Origin: Chara braunii
Taxonomy: Eukaryota > Streptophyta > Charophyceae > Charales > Characeae
Assembly: GCA_003427395.1 (NCBI GenBank)
Contig: BFEA01000032.1
Coordinates: 1,044,913 to 1,070,700, forward strand
Reading direction: 5' to 3'
Length of the DNA: 25,788 nt
Shown here one piece after another: positions 9,622 to 18,762 of this stretch. How positions within the stretch are numbered: position 1 is the stretch's first letter; every line of letters begins with the position of its first letter. A model generated the notes under the pieces. The model searched no databases. It was given only the letters and a program-made list of their open reading frames with translations, and was not told where the DNA came from. The position numbers and the translations under genes are program-made.

Positions 9622-9890
9622 CTCTTTTGCGAATAACTTTTCACCCGCTGGGTGAAATTTGGCAAAAGAGGACTCGTTGGAAACTCTTTTGAAAGCCGCT
9701 TCCAACGAGATATGGCGTGGCACCAGCCGTTGTCTGCAGTAATAGCGCTCGTTGAAAAATGAGCGCGCACAGTTTCGGAGCTTAAAAAACAATCATGATC
9801 TTTGAACAATCGCAGCTCCTGAACCAACGCATAGAATTTAGTAATCTATAGCTCGTTGGAAGCGGCTCATCAAGAGATTTCCAACAAGCT
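9622..9890. repeat. Cluster of five hairpins in the retroelement leader
   Basis: In order there are five stems. The first is 9622-9670: an outer 9-bp stem CTCTTTTGC/GCAAAAGAG enclosing an inner 8-bp stem TTTCACCC/GGGTGAAA. The others are 9673-9709 (CTCGTTGGAA/TTCCAACGAG, 10 bp), 9745-9766 (GCGCTC/GAGCGC), 9777-9819 (GGAGCT/AGCTCC) and 9850-9890 (12 positions, one mismatch). The word CTCGTTGGAA recurs in two of the hairpins. Confidence 0.8.
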
Positions 9891-10050
9891 AAAGAACAAT
9901 AAATTTGATTACTGAATGCAAAAATTACGATTAAAATTGTGCACCGGTATCATCTGGGGGTAAAAGTGGCAAGTTTTTTTTTTTTTTTTTTCTCAAGCCA
10001 CGTGGCAAATGGTGGAGGGGGGTGAGGGGAGCAGGGAGGAAAGCCTGTTT

Positions 10051-10058
10051 TGATACCA
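10051..10058 (-). promoter_or_regulatory. Primer-binding site (initiator tRNA-Met type)
   Basis: The minus strand reads TGGTATCA one base inside the 5' LTR end. It is complementary to the 3' end of initiator tRNA-Met, the usual primer of plant Ty3/gypsy elements. The next bases (AAAC) match the longer canonical site at two of four positions. Confidence 0.85.
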
Positions 10059-10059
10059 G

Positions 10060-10388
10060 TGTGTCGTACCCACCAGGATGGAGAAGGAGGGTTGACGAAG
10101 GAGGAGGTGGATGGAGCTGGAAGGACAGCACAGCTCCGACGCAGACTCAACGCGCAAATACTCCAAGATGTGCAAAAGTGAAGAATGACTGAAAAACAGA
10201 CAACAGTTGGGGTATACCCCCAGGGGACTGACCGATTGGACTGAGCTGGCCTGGTACCGACAGTGGTACCCGTCAGGACTGGACTGGACTGGAACAGCAC
10301 ACGACCTGTAGGGTCAGGCCACGGCCTGGTCCTATAGGCCGAACTGGCAAATAGCCGAAAAGACCCTGGCAGATGGAGGTCCGTTGCA
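10060..10388 (-). repeat. 5' LTR of the Ty3/gypsy element
   Basis: This 329-bp direct repeat of 195-537 starts TG and ends CA, and is flanked by the primer-binding site on the left and the target duplication on the right. It would hold the element promoter. I cannot pick out a convincing TATA box on the minus strand. Confidence 0.92.
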
Positions 10389-10393
10389 GACTC
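10389..10393. repeat. Target site duplication GACTC (right copy)
   Basis: Exact match to 190-194, directly after the TGCA end of the right LTR. Confidence 0.9.
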
Positions 10394-10505
10394 GGTCTTA
10401 CGACAATTATATTTTTTTTTCCCTTGTTGCACGACAAAACTGTGTTGGGGAATTTTCTCTCTACAACACAATGTTTGGCAATGTACGGGTTGGCTGTGTT
10501 ATTAA

Positions 10506-10706
10506 ACCACCAGTACTTAGCCCAGCTATCGATGTCGAGTCTGAAATGCCCATGCGCGCCAATTTTTGCCGAAGTGTCAGGGTACCGTTTTGTTTTGTTT
10601 TTGGCTGGCGCATCCAACCATTGTGGTCCGCTACCCCAAAGCCCTAAAGGAGCGGCGTGTTAATGGGGAAGCGCCGCGGCCGATAGCTGGGTCAAGTACT
10701 GGTGGT
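10506..10706. mobile_element. Small TIR element with TTAA target site (copy 1)
   Basis: This 201-bp element has 26-bp terminal inverted repeats beginning ACCACCAGTACTT, matching at 24 of 26 positions. TTAA lies directly outside both ends (10502-10505 and 10707-10710). It has no coding capacity. TTAA targets are typical of piggyBac-like transposition, but the end sequence is not one I recognise, so the superfamily is open. Confidence 0.8.
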
Positions 10707-10710
10707 TTAA

Positions 10711-12753
10711 GTGCACTGGGTGTACCACAGTATCATGCGGGTTCAGTGTTGTACCACATCAGTTGGACGCGGAAGTATGTAGATTGGTGGATTGTTATGG
10801 GGTAGGTCAGGGCATGTAGAATCACTGGGTACTTGAATCACACACAAACCTAATTCCCATGAAGCCTAATAGGGAAAGGGACACTCTAAGCCTTCAATTG
10901 TGTATATTGTAATGGATGAATTTTATATTCATACTACTATTTATGTGAAATATTGATAGAATGCAAATGTTAAAACTGTTAAACGGACCTTATAATTAAC
11001 CATGACTTTAGGTTTTTCGTTGGGGATGACTCACATCAGGGAGTAAGAATTTCACAAAATGTTTATATTTATGTTATAGGTTTATTTGAAATTATAATAA
11101 TGGAGTGGTATAAGTTGCGAAATAAAGGTCATTGAGAAAACGTTGTAAGTGTTGTTACGGTTGTTAAAAAAAAAAATTCCTCAATATACTATTTTTATAA
11201 AGTTTTTTTTTATGTCATGTTTTTTTTTTTATATGGATGGTAATACCTTTTCCACTTTCGTTTTGTCATTGAGCAAAATTGTATTCATTTTTATCCTTTA
11301 AACGTTATCATTTTTCATTAACATAATAAATTTAAAAAATATATGCGAGTGAAAAATGGTAAGGATAATGCATTGTATTGACATAAAATGATCACTATGA
11401 CGTTGAAGATCTACGTATCTTTGTGTATATGGTCATATGTATGACTTATCAAAACTTCTTTAAAATTTTATTATTTTTATACTAATTTTATGTTATATCA
11501 TGTTTTTCAATATCTGAATTGATTATATCATCTCATCCTTTAAAGCTTTGCGTATGTTGTCCCAAAATATTTGACAACATTATTCAAAACATAAAAATTA
11601 TATGCATCATACGTGAACAAATTGATTTTATTTTTTATCTTCGAGGTTGTTAAACTTTCATTATCGACGATTTTTTTTCCATGAGGTTTGTACAACATGA
11701 CGAAATAAAAATTAATTTTTGCAACATAATTTTTTTTTTTCTAATTAAAAAAAAAAAAAAAAAAAAATTATCAATCAATATGAAAGGTCATAAACTTATT
11801 ATATATTTTTGTTCATAAAAAATACAAATGAGATAAAAATATAACTAGTTGTCCTCATCCAATGACATTAAAAGTTTTTATGAACTTTTACTATAAAAAC
11901 ATGTTTCGTAGTTTTTTTGTTAAGTATGATGTTAGTTTAGTTAAGACTTATTTTATAACGATTTATACTAATTATGATATCGCTTACTATCTTTCTAAAA
12001 ACCATTAAGTTTTTTAGCCATTAAAAAACTATCGATAACTCAAATCGAATGATTTGTTAATATTTTTTTATTTTTTATTTTGATATTATTTATGTTTTAC
12101 ATATAAGATATTTAAGGATCCTTGCATACCAACGTTCAATTAAAGTTTCGTTATTGCATTTTTTTTATTTATAACTCTATCATACAATCCGCTACTCCTT
12201 CGCATTCCTCAATACATGATCTTATGTAAATTTCGCTATTTTTTTGTTATCTCTCTCGTCCTACTTAGACCTTAGTGTAACCCTATTTCTCTACCAATTT
12301 TACTCATCTCTTATTAAAACCATCAATTTTTATAACATGATCATCTCAACTATTTCAAAAAATTTTATTTTTTTTTATATTTTAAAAAAATATATTATAT
12401 GAGATTTCAATGTTATACTACGTTATTTATTTTCATCTTAGTCTCCGTTTATCCAGTCTGAGCTTCATTTTTATATCACAATAACTTTTAATATTTTAGT
12501 TGTAAAGTTTATTGCATCGTTGTTGTAACTTATATAAATACTTTATGATATACAAAATCCCTTAATATTTGTGCCTACAGATATTCATTGCTCTTTATTT
12601 GTATTTATAAAGATGATAATTAAGTCCAATCACATTTTCTTTTTGCATTACCAGTGCCTATTGTTGCACACTTCGTGTTATAAACCCTTCAATAAATATT
12701 TTCATATGAGATGTCTTATTAATATGATATATACCATTTTTTTATTGTAATAT
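10711..12753. other. AT-rich intergenic DNA
   Basis: Very AT-rich, with homopolymer runs near 11166, 11213, 11732 and 11747. No convincing gene, RNA gene or element border was found. Confidence 0.6.
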
Positions 12754-12761
12754 GTAAACAC

Positions 12762-12916
12762 CTAGGCTACCAGAGTAGCCCAGGGTCACTAGCCCAACCC
12801 CCCCCCCCCCCCCCCCAAAAAAAAAAAAAAGAGTTTATTTTGTATTTTAAATTTGATAAATAATTTTGATGCGACCCTGAGGCAAAAGTTGTTCAGTTTA
12901 TTTTTCTGCATAACAT

Positions 12917-12949
<33 letters not shown>

Positions 12950-13018
12950 GCTGGGACCGTCTCTCGTCCTTGCACGGGTTGGTCTCTCGGGACCCGGGCG
13001 GCCTGGCTGATAGCCTAG
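12762..13018 (-). mobile_element. hAT-like nonautonomous element (copy A)
   Basis: The element begins CTAGGCTACCAG and ends with the near-perfect inverse (TAGCCTAG). The 8-bp direct repeat GTAAACAC lies directly outside each end (12754-12761 and 13019-13026). An 8-bp duplication is the hAT hallmark. The inverted similarity of the ends extends imperfectly for about 40 bp. Inside are a 19-base C-run with a 14-base A-run (798-830 of this kilobase), a motif containing CTGAACAACTTTTG on the minus strand, and a 30-base T-run. There is no transposase. Copy B at 13836 is homologous in the opposite orientation. Confidence 0.85.
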
Positions 13019-13026
13019 GTAAACAC

Positions 13027-13827
13027 TGGATTACTATATAATAACAATTTTTATCGTACCTAAGACTATAAAATATTATTTCTCTACTTCTATTGTTATA
13101 TGACGCTTTTCCAATTCCTCAAACATTTGCAACACACCTTGCTACGGGGCTGCTCTCCTCAATGCAACCTCCGTACAGAGCGCAAATAATATTGTTTCTC
13201 AATAATGATTTCCGCCTGACTTCACTTATTTTATCGTCTGTTAGAGCTAAGACTCCAATTAAGCTATTACTTCCTTTATAGGCAGCATTAAAATCGTTTT
13301 AGGCTCTATGTTGTTGATTGATTGATATACACTTTTATATATAAGAACGTTTTTCGCTATATGCATTTGCTTGTTGTGTACTACTTTTGACTAATTTGTG
13401 TCAACACCCAGTTGCTACGTGATTCGGACACGACTAAGTACCTTCGTACATGGGCACACTTTTATAACCACCTAGCCACTTTCTTTCTGTTATCAAGCTC
13501 AATGCAAATTCAAAGTTTTTACATTTTTTTACTTTAAATCCATTATTTTTCGCTTATACCAAATGTCATGACTTTTAGTTTCACTAAATATTATTTGTGT
13601 TTGGCAAACTTTAAGGAGCGGAGGGGAAAAACATAATAAAAAGATAAAAACAAAAGTAGATGTATGATCCTCGGTTGGTTTCCTTGCTTAAAAGAAATAA
13701 TATAGAGGCGAAGAAAATTTTTAATTATTTCGCTATGAGATGACGGCCAACACATCATATCCTTCGGGGCTTACCCTATGGAATGTAAAAATGTTAAGAG
13801 CGCTAAGTAGAAATACGAGATTTTATG
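13027..13827. other. AT-rich intergenic DNA between two hAT-like copies
   Basis: Short frames only (for example 13093-13281), with no recognisable protein. I see nothing else. Confidence 0.5.
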
Positions 13828-13835
13828 CTTGTGTG

Positions 13836-13915
13836 CTAGGCTACAAGCCAGGTCGTCCGGGTCACCTTGTTTGCTCGGGTGGCCCGACTGTGCAATGGCA
13901 ACAGAAGGTTTCTGC

Positions 13916-13984
<69 letters not shown>

Positions 13985-14174
13985 GTTACGCAAAACAATA
14001 AACTGAACAACTTTTGTCTCAGGGTCAAATTGGAATTTCTTACCGAAATTTAAATAAATAGTAAAAATAATTTATTTTTTTATATATTTTATTTCCCGGT
14101 CGGACAAGTGTTCCCGGACCAATTTGGTAACTTTGCTTATGAACAAGTGTTGCTGGGCCACTCTGGCAGTCTAG
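13836..14174 (+). mobile_element. hAT-like nonautonomous element (copy B)
   Basis: This copy runs opposite to copy A. It starts CTAGGCTACAAG and ends CAGTCTAG. The flanking octamers CTTGTGTG (13828-13835) and CTTCTGTG (14175-14182) match at 7 of 8 positions, again fitting an 8-bp duplication. It carries a 66-base A-run (13917-13982), then AATAAACTGAACAACTTTTG and CTCAGGGTC, the same motifs as copy A. Poly-Lys and poly-Phe frames through the A-run are not genes. Confidence 0.83.
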
Positions 14175-14221
14175 CTTCTGTGTGTGTATGTGTCGTAGTG
14201 TTTAAGAAAAGGGGTTCGGTC

Positions 14222-14247
14222 ATACTGGTGGTTTAAACCACCAGTAT
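14222..14247. repeat. Perfect 26-bp palindrome centred on TTAA
   Basis: The left half ends ACTGGTGGT, the centre is TTAA (14233-14236), and the right half begins ACCACCAGT. These are the outward ends of two TTAA-family elements meeting at a shared target site. Confidence 0.85.
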
Positions 14248-14405
14248 TTCTGAGTTATTTTTTCCACCGGCTTGTAATATCTTACACGCCATAAACCTTA
14301 TTTTGTCTGGCGCCACGAACTATTTGCTCCCGCAGGCTAAGCCCTCAAACTTGCGGTCGCATGTACACCGTACTTGAAAAAATGGTTAGGAAAAACATTG
14401 GTGAT
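14237..14405. mobile_element. TTAA-family TIR element (copy 2)
   Basis: It starts ACCACCAGTAT after TTAA and ends ACATTGGTGAT before TCAA (14406-14409), a mutated version of the same end (8 of 11 positions). The next bases, ACCACCAGTGT, start another copy, so elements appear to sit head to tail. Confidence 0.6.
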
Positions 14406-14409
14406 TCAA

Positions 14410-14701
14410 ACCACCAGTGTGTCTCAACCTCTTCATTCCAACCCACTGTCTTACCTAACCCTAAAAGAAGTGAATCATATAAGTTATGCTATTGCTTGCT
14501 GTTTTAAGTCGCATTCCATTGGTAGGCCAAGTCCAACAGAGCTTAAAGTGCAAGGTCTAAGTTTTTGCGCCCCAATAAATTGAACTGATGATATTTGACA
14601 TGTACATTGAAAGCATGACCTCCTTATATACCACAAGAAGTTTCGGACGATAACCACACGACCTTCCTTCCTTTTTTTCCATATGTCACAGTCTTTCGTT
14701 T
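14410..14701. mobile_element. Possible degraded TTAA-family element
   Basis: A clear left end ACCACCAGTG follows copy 2. The right border is uncertain; a mutated start of a further copy (TTGAACCATTAGTACG) lies at about 14700, so this element may end there. No genes are seen. Confidence 0.3.
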
Positions 14702-14719
14702 GAACCATTAGTACGTTTC

Positions 14720-15837
14720 CGAGCTATTTTTATTCAATATACGTATGCACATTGCAATTTTCAAGGACCGATTGCTATTTTCATTTTCTTCCGGGTGATT
14801 TATAAATATTTTAAATTTACGTTTTTATGACCCTATTTTCATACTCTTTTGGATGAGGGATCATGAACACAACATCTCCATGAAGACCCTTTGTCCCTCC
14901 TATTATTATTTTTTTCAAATGATATTTTTGAGTGAGTGTTTTCATGAGTCTGTTTCACGTATCCCAATGTGTAAAACAATTTAACATTTTTCTGTATTTC
15001 TATTAAAAGAAGAGGGGTTGGACTTCACAAGTTGTGGTCAGGGGACTTAAATAACGGGGGCTCACGTAGTCAGAGGAATTCAATCCAATGTGCAATTTTA
15101 TTTTTTTTTTTCCTCCAAGAACCACTACCTTTCACATACAAACTGTAAACCTGCACGGAACCAAAATAGTCAGCGGTGCCAACCAAAACGAGAATAAATA
15201 GTCACGTTGGTGCTCCGACAAAGCTCGAATCGTAGTTTTTTTTCACCTCGACCAAAAAAAGTTTGATGGTAGTGGTGGTCTAACAAAACAACCTTCCTTA
15301 AAAAAGGGTTATGAGGAGTAACATGACGCAGATGTATCATCATGAAGGGCAGTGTAGTTTTCTAAGGGAGTAGGTGTTAAAGTAAAGATATGACGAAACT
15401 TGAATCGCAAGGCGGTAAGTGAGATTACGGGGTCTACACATGTATTGAGTGATCCAGGTTTTGTGTGACAGATGGGATAGGGCAGTTATGGATCCCTGTT
15501 GTGCAGGTGGCAAGGTAGATTGTTTCGGGGGGAAGAGGGTGAATTGGTTTCATATCTAAGTTTTAAGGTTTTTATTTGTACATTGTAAAACTTTGTGGGC
15601 CTTGTGGTGGTTGTTTTTTTTTACCCAGGTTGGGTTTATCACTGCAGGGTATCGGTAAATAATTGACAATTTATGCTTCATGGATAATCTCGTAATATTT
15701 GCACCGAAGTTGGGTAATAGTCTCAGTACTTCCTAGATTGTTGTATGAGCACAAAATTTGTTTCTCATTAAAGGGTCAGTACCTATAGCATCTTTATAGT
15801 ACTATCAGTGAGCCATCACACGCACAGTCTATTGGTA
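14720..15837. other. Intergenic DNA without recognised features
   Basis: AT-rich with short homopolymers. I found no frame, RNA gene or repeat border that I can support. Confidence 0.5.
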
Positions 15838-15841
15838 TTAA

Positions 15842-15991
15842 ACCACCAGTATTTCTTGAAGTCGTGCCCATTAACAAACCATAATTTTATGAAATGTATG
15901 GGTCACTACAAAAGTGACTAAATCCATCCGACTATAAATGTTTCTACTCTATTTTTTTCCACGGTCAATAGTTGGGCTAAGTACTGGTGGT
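15842..15991. mobile_element. TTAA-family TIR element (copy 3)
   Basis: A 150-bp element with ACCACCAGTA at the left and the inverse TACTGGTGGT at the right, flanked by TTAA at 15838-15841 and 15992-15995. The right 25 bp (TTGGGCTAAGTACTGGTGGT) match the inner terminal repeat of copy 1. Confidence 0.8.
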
Positions 15992-15995
15992 TTAA

Positions 15996-16575
15996 GGCAA
16001 AGGACTAACCTATGAGAATGCTACCTAAGTACCCCCTGGTTACAAGGCTTAATCATATATGTGCTCTTGTATATATAAACTCATTTATTCTCGTATTCCT
16101 ATTGCGATCCTATTATATGTATGGTTTGACTCAACCTATATTTATGTATTCCTACAATATTTGTACCATATGTATGGTCTGCATTTAGACTCATTTATAA
16201 GTCAGTATAACTTCTTGTCTCTGCATGCACTCCACGGGCGTCATTGTGAATACTCTCAGACCTTGTACAACACCTAGCTACACATCTCATGGGTTTGCCT
16301 AAATTTACCAAGAGCAGGACGTGGACCCCAAAGCATCCACGTAGGAGAACCCTCAGTTGTTTGCAAATCGCCCCCTACAGGACCTCTCCCTCCCCCTATA
16401 ATGTCGTCTTTGTAAAATAATGTTTGCCCCCCACACCATTGAGTAGGGTCTTTTCGTCGACAACTGCTATTCTCGTGGATAGTATCACATTGCTCATATG
16501 AACTATGTGCCTGACTAGGGGACAAATACGTGGGGTGTCATCCTAATACCAACCAGACTCGCACAAGGGAGGATT
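15996..16575. other. Intergenic DNA without recognised features
   Basis: Only short frames (for example 16059-16277 plus and 16274-16525 minus) without recognisable domains. Nothing else is visible. Confidence 0.45.
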
Positions 16576-16582
16576 AACGTTG

Positions 16583-16642
16583 ACATGTCGAACCCGTAAC
16601 CTCCTCCATGTTACTCAAGAGTTCTAACCATCGAGTTACCAT
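16583..16642 (-). pseudogene. tRNA-like sequence 1 (tRNA pseudogene or SINE head)
   Basis: On the minus strand an A-box-like stretch (GGTAACTCGATGGTTAGA) is followed about 35 bp later by a B-box-like GGGTTCGACATG. Both deviate from the tRNA consensus and no full cloverleaf forms by eye. Confidence 0.45.
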
Positions 16643-16717
16643 GTACTTTGTTACCAACTGGTTATCTCAAAGGTAAGGCATTAAGCATGGTACATACACA
16701 AACGTGGGGGCAATGGA

Positions 16718-16778
16718 AACTGAACCCACAACCTCCTGATGGCCGCTTGGATGTCTTACCAACTGAGCTACGCCTAGT
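16718..16778 (-). pseudogene. tRNA-like sequence 2 (tRNA pseudogene or SINE head)
   Basis: The minus strand carries a perfect A-box (TAGCTCAGTTGGTAAGA) and, about 30 bp on, GTTGTGGGTTCAGTTTCC, close to a B-box. The acceptor ends do not pair, so it is not a functional tRNA. The segment GGAGGTTGTGGGTTC is shared with the sequence at 17269, which suggests one SINE family. Confidence 0.55.
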
Positions 16779-17227
16779 TACTTCCACTGCAATAGTAGAA
16801 ATAACAAGCAATGACTTTCTATACTAACCTATGGGCTACTGCTATTGCATTCACCTAGCACGGTAGGGATCCTGTAGGATCCAAGAACTCCCGATACTCC
16901 ATCCACTGACTATCCCTCTGCCATCCTATTGTAACTTGAGCTAGGAACTGAGTGCCCAAGTTCGTATCTGAACCTCTAAGAACTCTGAACTTCCGAGGAC
17001 ATACTCACAAATGTGTAGCAAAACAACAAAATTTGTTATGTTTGCTAGTCCTTGTTTGTCGTCTTGCTCTATTGCTCAATCAATCAAGGCTAGCAAATTG
17101 GAAAAGACAATGCCTCGACGCCCTATCATTCGTGAAATTGCCCACTTGTGTGGTTACACTGTGAAAGTGGTAGAGGTTTGCGTGCAATTTCTTTTTGTAG
17201 TTACTTTTATTTAAAAAAGGCTTACTC

Positions 17228-17414
17228 GACGGCCTAACTCTGTTGGCTTGGCACGCAAGTGGCGTTCAGGAGGTTGTGGGTTCAAGCCCCGTGACTGCTT
17301 GTGGGGCACTTAGTGCCAACGGACTGTGATAGTCCTCTGAAGGAGGTTGTGGGTTCAAGCCCCATGACCGTTTGTGGGCACTTAGTGCCAACAGACTGTG
17401 ATAGTCCTCTGGAT
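17228..17414 (+). repeat. tRNA-like head followed by a 73-bp tandem duplication
   Basis: A degenerate A-box (GGCCTAACTCTGTTGGCTTG) precedes GGAGGTTGTGGGTTCAAGCC, an excellent B-box. The segment that begins at the B-box (about 17269-17341) is repeated at 17342-17414 with a 73-bp offset and only a few differences, ending both times in TGATAGTCCTCTG. This fits a tRNA-derived SINE with a duplicated body. Confidence 0.6.
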
Positions 17415-17452
17415 ACCCCTGATCGGTATTAACGGGGTCTATGACCAATACG

Positions 17453-17527
17453 GGTGTGAGTGTGAGTGTGAGTGTGAGTGTGAGTGTGAGTGTGAGTGTG
17501 AATGTGAGTGTGAGTGTGTGTGTGGTG
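17453..17527. repeat. (GTGTGA)n microsatellite
   Basis: About eleven GTGTGA hexamers with one interruption, ending in a short GT run. Confidence 0.95.
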
Positions 17528-17837
17528 TGTGTGGGAGAGTGTTGGCCATAGCCTTTGGTGCTTCTCGATGAGGGGTGGGGGACGATGAGAAAGGGAGGCG
17601 CAGCTACTGGCAAAATGCTCGGTCTTTGCGTTAGCCGGATCCCCACCGGTGGCCCCACCCCATCTCTGACTACCGCTGTTGGGGACGGGGGCAACATGAT
17701 TTACCTCGTTTACGAGGCCCTGTGCTTGCAGGGGGCCCCTCTATGTAATCTTAGGAGTAGACAAAGCGAGGCATGGACCCTTTGGGGGGGGAGGTGCCCT
17801 AGCTGATTACCGGGCTCTAGAGGAGGGCGTTGTCGTA
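17528..17837. other. Unassigned GC-rich DNA
   Basis: A plus-strand frame at 17555-17806 lacks any recognisable domain and is probably chance. Nothing else is visible. Confidence 0.4.
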
Positions 17838-17863
17838 CCAAATACCCTTACAAGGGTATTTGG
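17838..17863. repeat. Near-perfect palindrome with 12-bp arms
   Basis: CCAAATACCCTT and its exact inverse AAGGGTATTTGG are separated by two bases. No U-run follows, so it does not look like a bacterial-type terminator. Confidence 0.85.
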
Positions 17864-17960
17864 CGTGTTTTTTGTAAGTTACACCAGTGCAGCCTCGCCC
17901 GTCTGACGGCGCGCGCAGGGTATTGACGGCGAGGTGCAACCATGCACGACGTTCATTCTC

Positions 17961-17962
<2 letters not shown>

Positions 17963-18005
<43 letters not shown>
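17963..18005. repeat. 43-base poly(T) tract
   Basis: An uninterrupted T-run inside GC-rich sequence. It could be the A-tail of a retroposed sequence on the minus strand, but no target duplication was found. Confidence 0.9.
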
Positions 18006-18008
<3 letters not shown>

Positions 18009-18107
18009 TCGGTAATCGGTTCTTAGGCCGTCGTCAGACACGGGTGGCCGTCGCGGCAGACGAGGACCTCGGGTGCGCGCCTCACTCGACGGGCCCGCGG
18101 GTTCAGG

Positions 18108-18488
18108 ATGCCGGCGGAAGTCTACTACCACGCCGTTGCTGAGAACACAACGCGGTTAGGGCTTAAGTATGTAATTGCACTTGAGACAAAAGGGCCGGTA
18201 ATGATGGGTGTATATGACCTACGCTTCGGGTTCGGTGAGGTCGCGTGGGGATGTGTGGTATCCGCGGGATTGCCAGAAAAGTGGTTACAAACAGTTTTTG
18301 TGACTGTGCCGAGGTTACCCCTTCATGATATTACGGGGAACCCCGTAGTAGCCACATCCGTGTTCAAGCCTCCAACGAGGGAACATGAGGGAGCTGCACC
18401 CACCGAGCAGGTGCAATACCTGCTGCAGCAGGTGGGTGGTACCGACCAGGGGCCAGCCGGTAGCATCAGGGTGGGGCTTCTTCAATAG
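18108..18488 (+). CDS. Hypothetical 126-residue protein or exon fragment
   Basis: An ATG frame of 126 codons ends in TAG, with an open frame reaching upstream to about 18028. The predicted protein has balanced composition rather than low complexity, with segments such as 'LGLKYVIALETKGPVMMGVY' and 'GLPEKWLQTVFVTVPRLPL'. There is no signal peptide, membrane span or motif I recognise. The neighbours are a poly(T) tract upstream and a 35-bp tandem repeat downstream, so it may be a transposon fragment or a chance frame in GC-rich DNA. It is the best-looking plus-strand frame outside the retroelement. Confidence 0.3.
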   Translation: MPAEVYYHAVAENTTRLGLKYVIALETKGPVMMGVYDLRFGFGEVAWGCVVSAGLPEKWLQTVFVTVPRLPLHDITGNPVVATSVFKPPTREHEGAAPTEQVQYLLQQVGGTDQGPAGSIRVGLLQ

Positions 18489-18634
18489 GCCAGTCATTGT
18501 GCCTCCCCTCCGGTCCCCTCCCCCTATGAGCATCAAGGCGGTCCCTGCTCAATGCCACTCGGCAGGGACCAACGACATATGCCTAAGGAGGCGGGCCATA
18601 GTGAGTGACGAGCGCTGCGTTAGCGGCCGCGGGC

Positions 18635-18762
18635 AGCGCTAAGGCAGCAAAGCGAGGGAGCGCAGGTACAACGCTAAGGCAGCAAAGCGAGGCCGCGCAA
18701 GCACAGCGCTAAGGCAGCAAAGCGAGGCAGCGCAAGCACAACGCTAAGGCAGCAAAGCGTCG
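18635..18762. repeat. 35-bp tandem repeat, four copies
   Basis: The core GCTAAGGCAGCAAAGCG starts at 18638, 18673, 18708 and 18743, exactly 35 bp apart. The linkers (GAGG, then GCGCAAGCACA) vary by a few bases. The last unit is cut short and runs into unrelated sequence. Confidence 0.95.

Larger units (their letters stand above)
195..10388 (-). mobile_element. Complete but degenerate chromovirus-type Ty3/gypsy LTR retrotransposon
   Basis: A 10.2-kb element lies on the minus strand. It has two LTRs that start TG and end CA, a matching 5-bp target duplication, a primer-binding site next to the right (5') LTR, and remnants of Gag, protease, reverse transcriptase, RNase H, integrase and chromodomain in the Ty3/gypsy order. 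The chromodomain after the integrase GPY/F module places it in the chromovirus lineage. At least a dozen in-frame stops and several frameshifts break the coding region. The LTRs differ by many substitutions and a 14-bp duplication (about 85% identical by eye), so the copy is old and not autonomous. No clear polypurine tract is visible next to the left LTR. Confidence 0.95.

Noticed and set aside
13455-13475. Further TTAA-family end (TATAACCACCTAG)
   Set aside because: Too few matches to ACCACCAGTA, and TTAA is absent.
13740-14053. Frames with poly-Lys or poly-Phe
   Set aside because: They run through the 66-base A-run of the hAT-like element.
16718-16778. Functional tRNA gene on the minus strand
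   Set aside because: The A-box is perfect but the acceptor arms do not pair and the B-box is imperfect.
17838-17880. Intrinsic terminator
   Set aside because: The palindrome is AT/GC mixed without an adjacent T-run, and the context is eukaryotic.
18635-18762. CRISPR array
   Set aside because: Regular 35-bp period but no unique spacers between repeats; it is a plain tandem repeat in a eukaryotic context.
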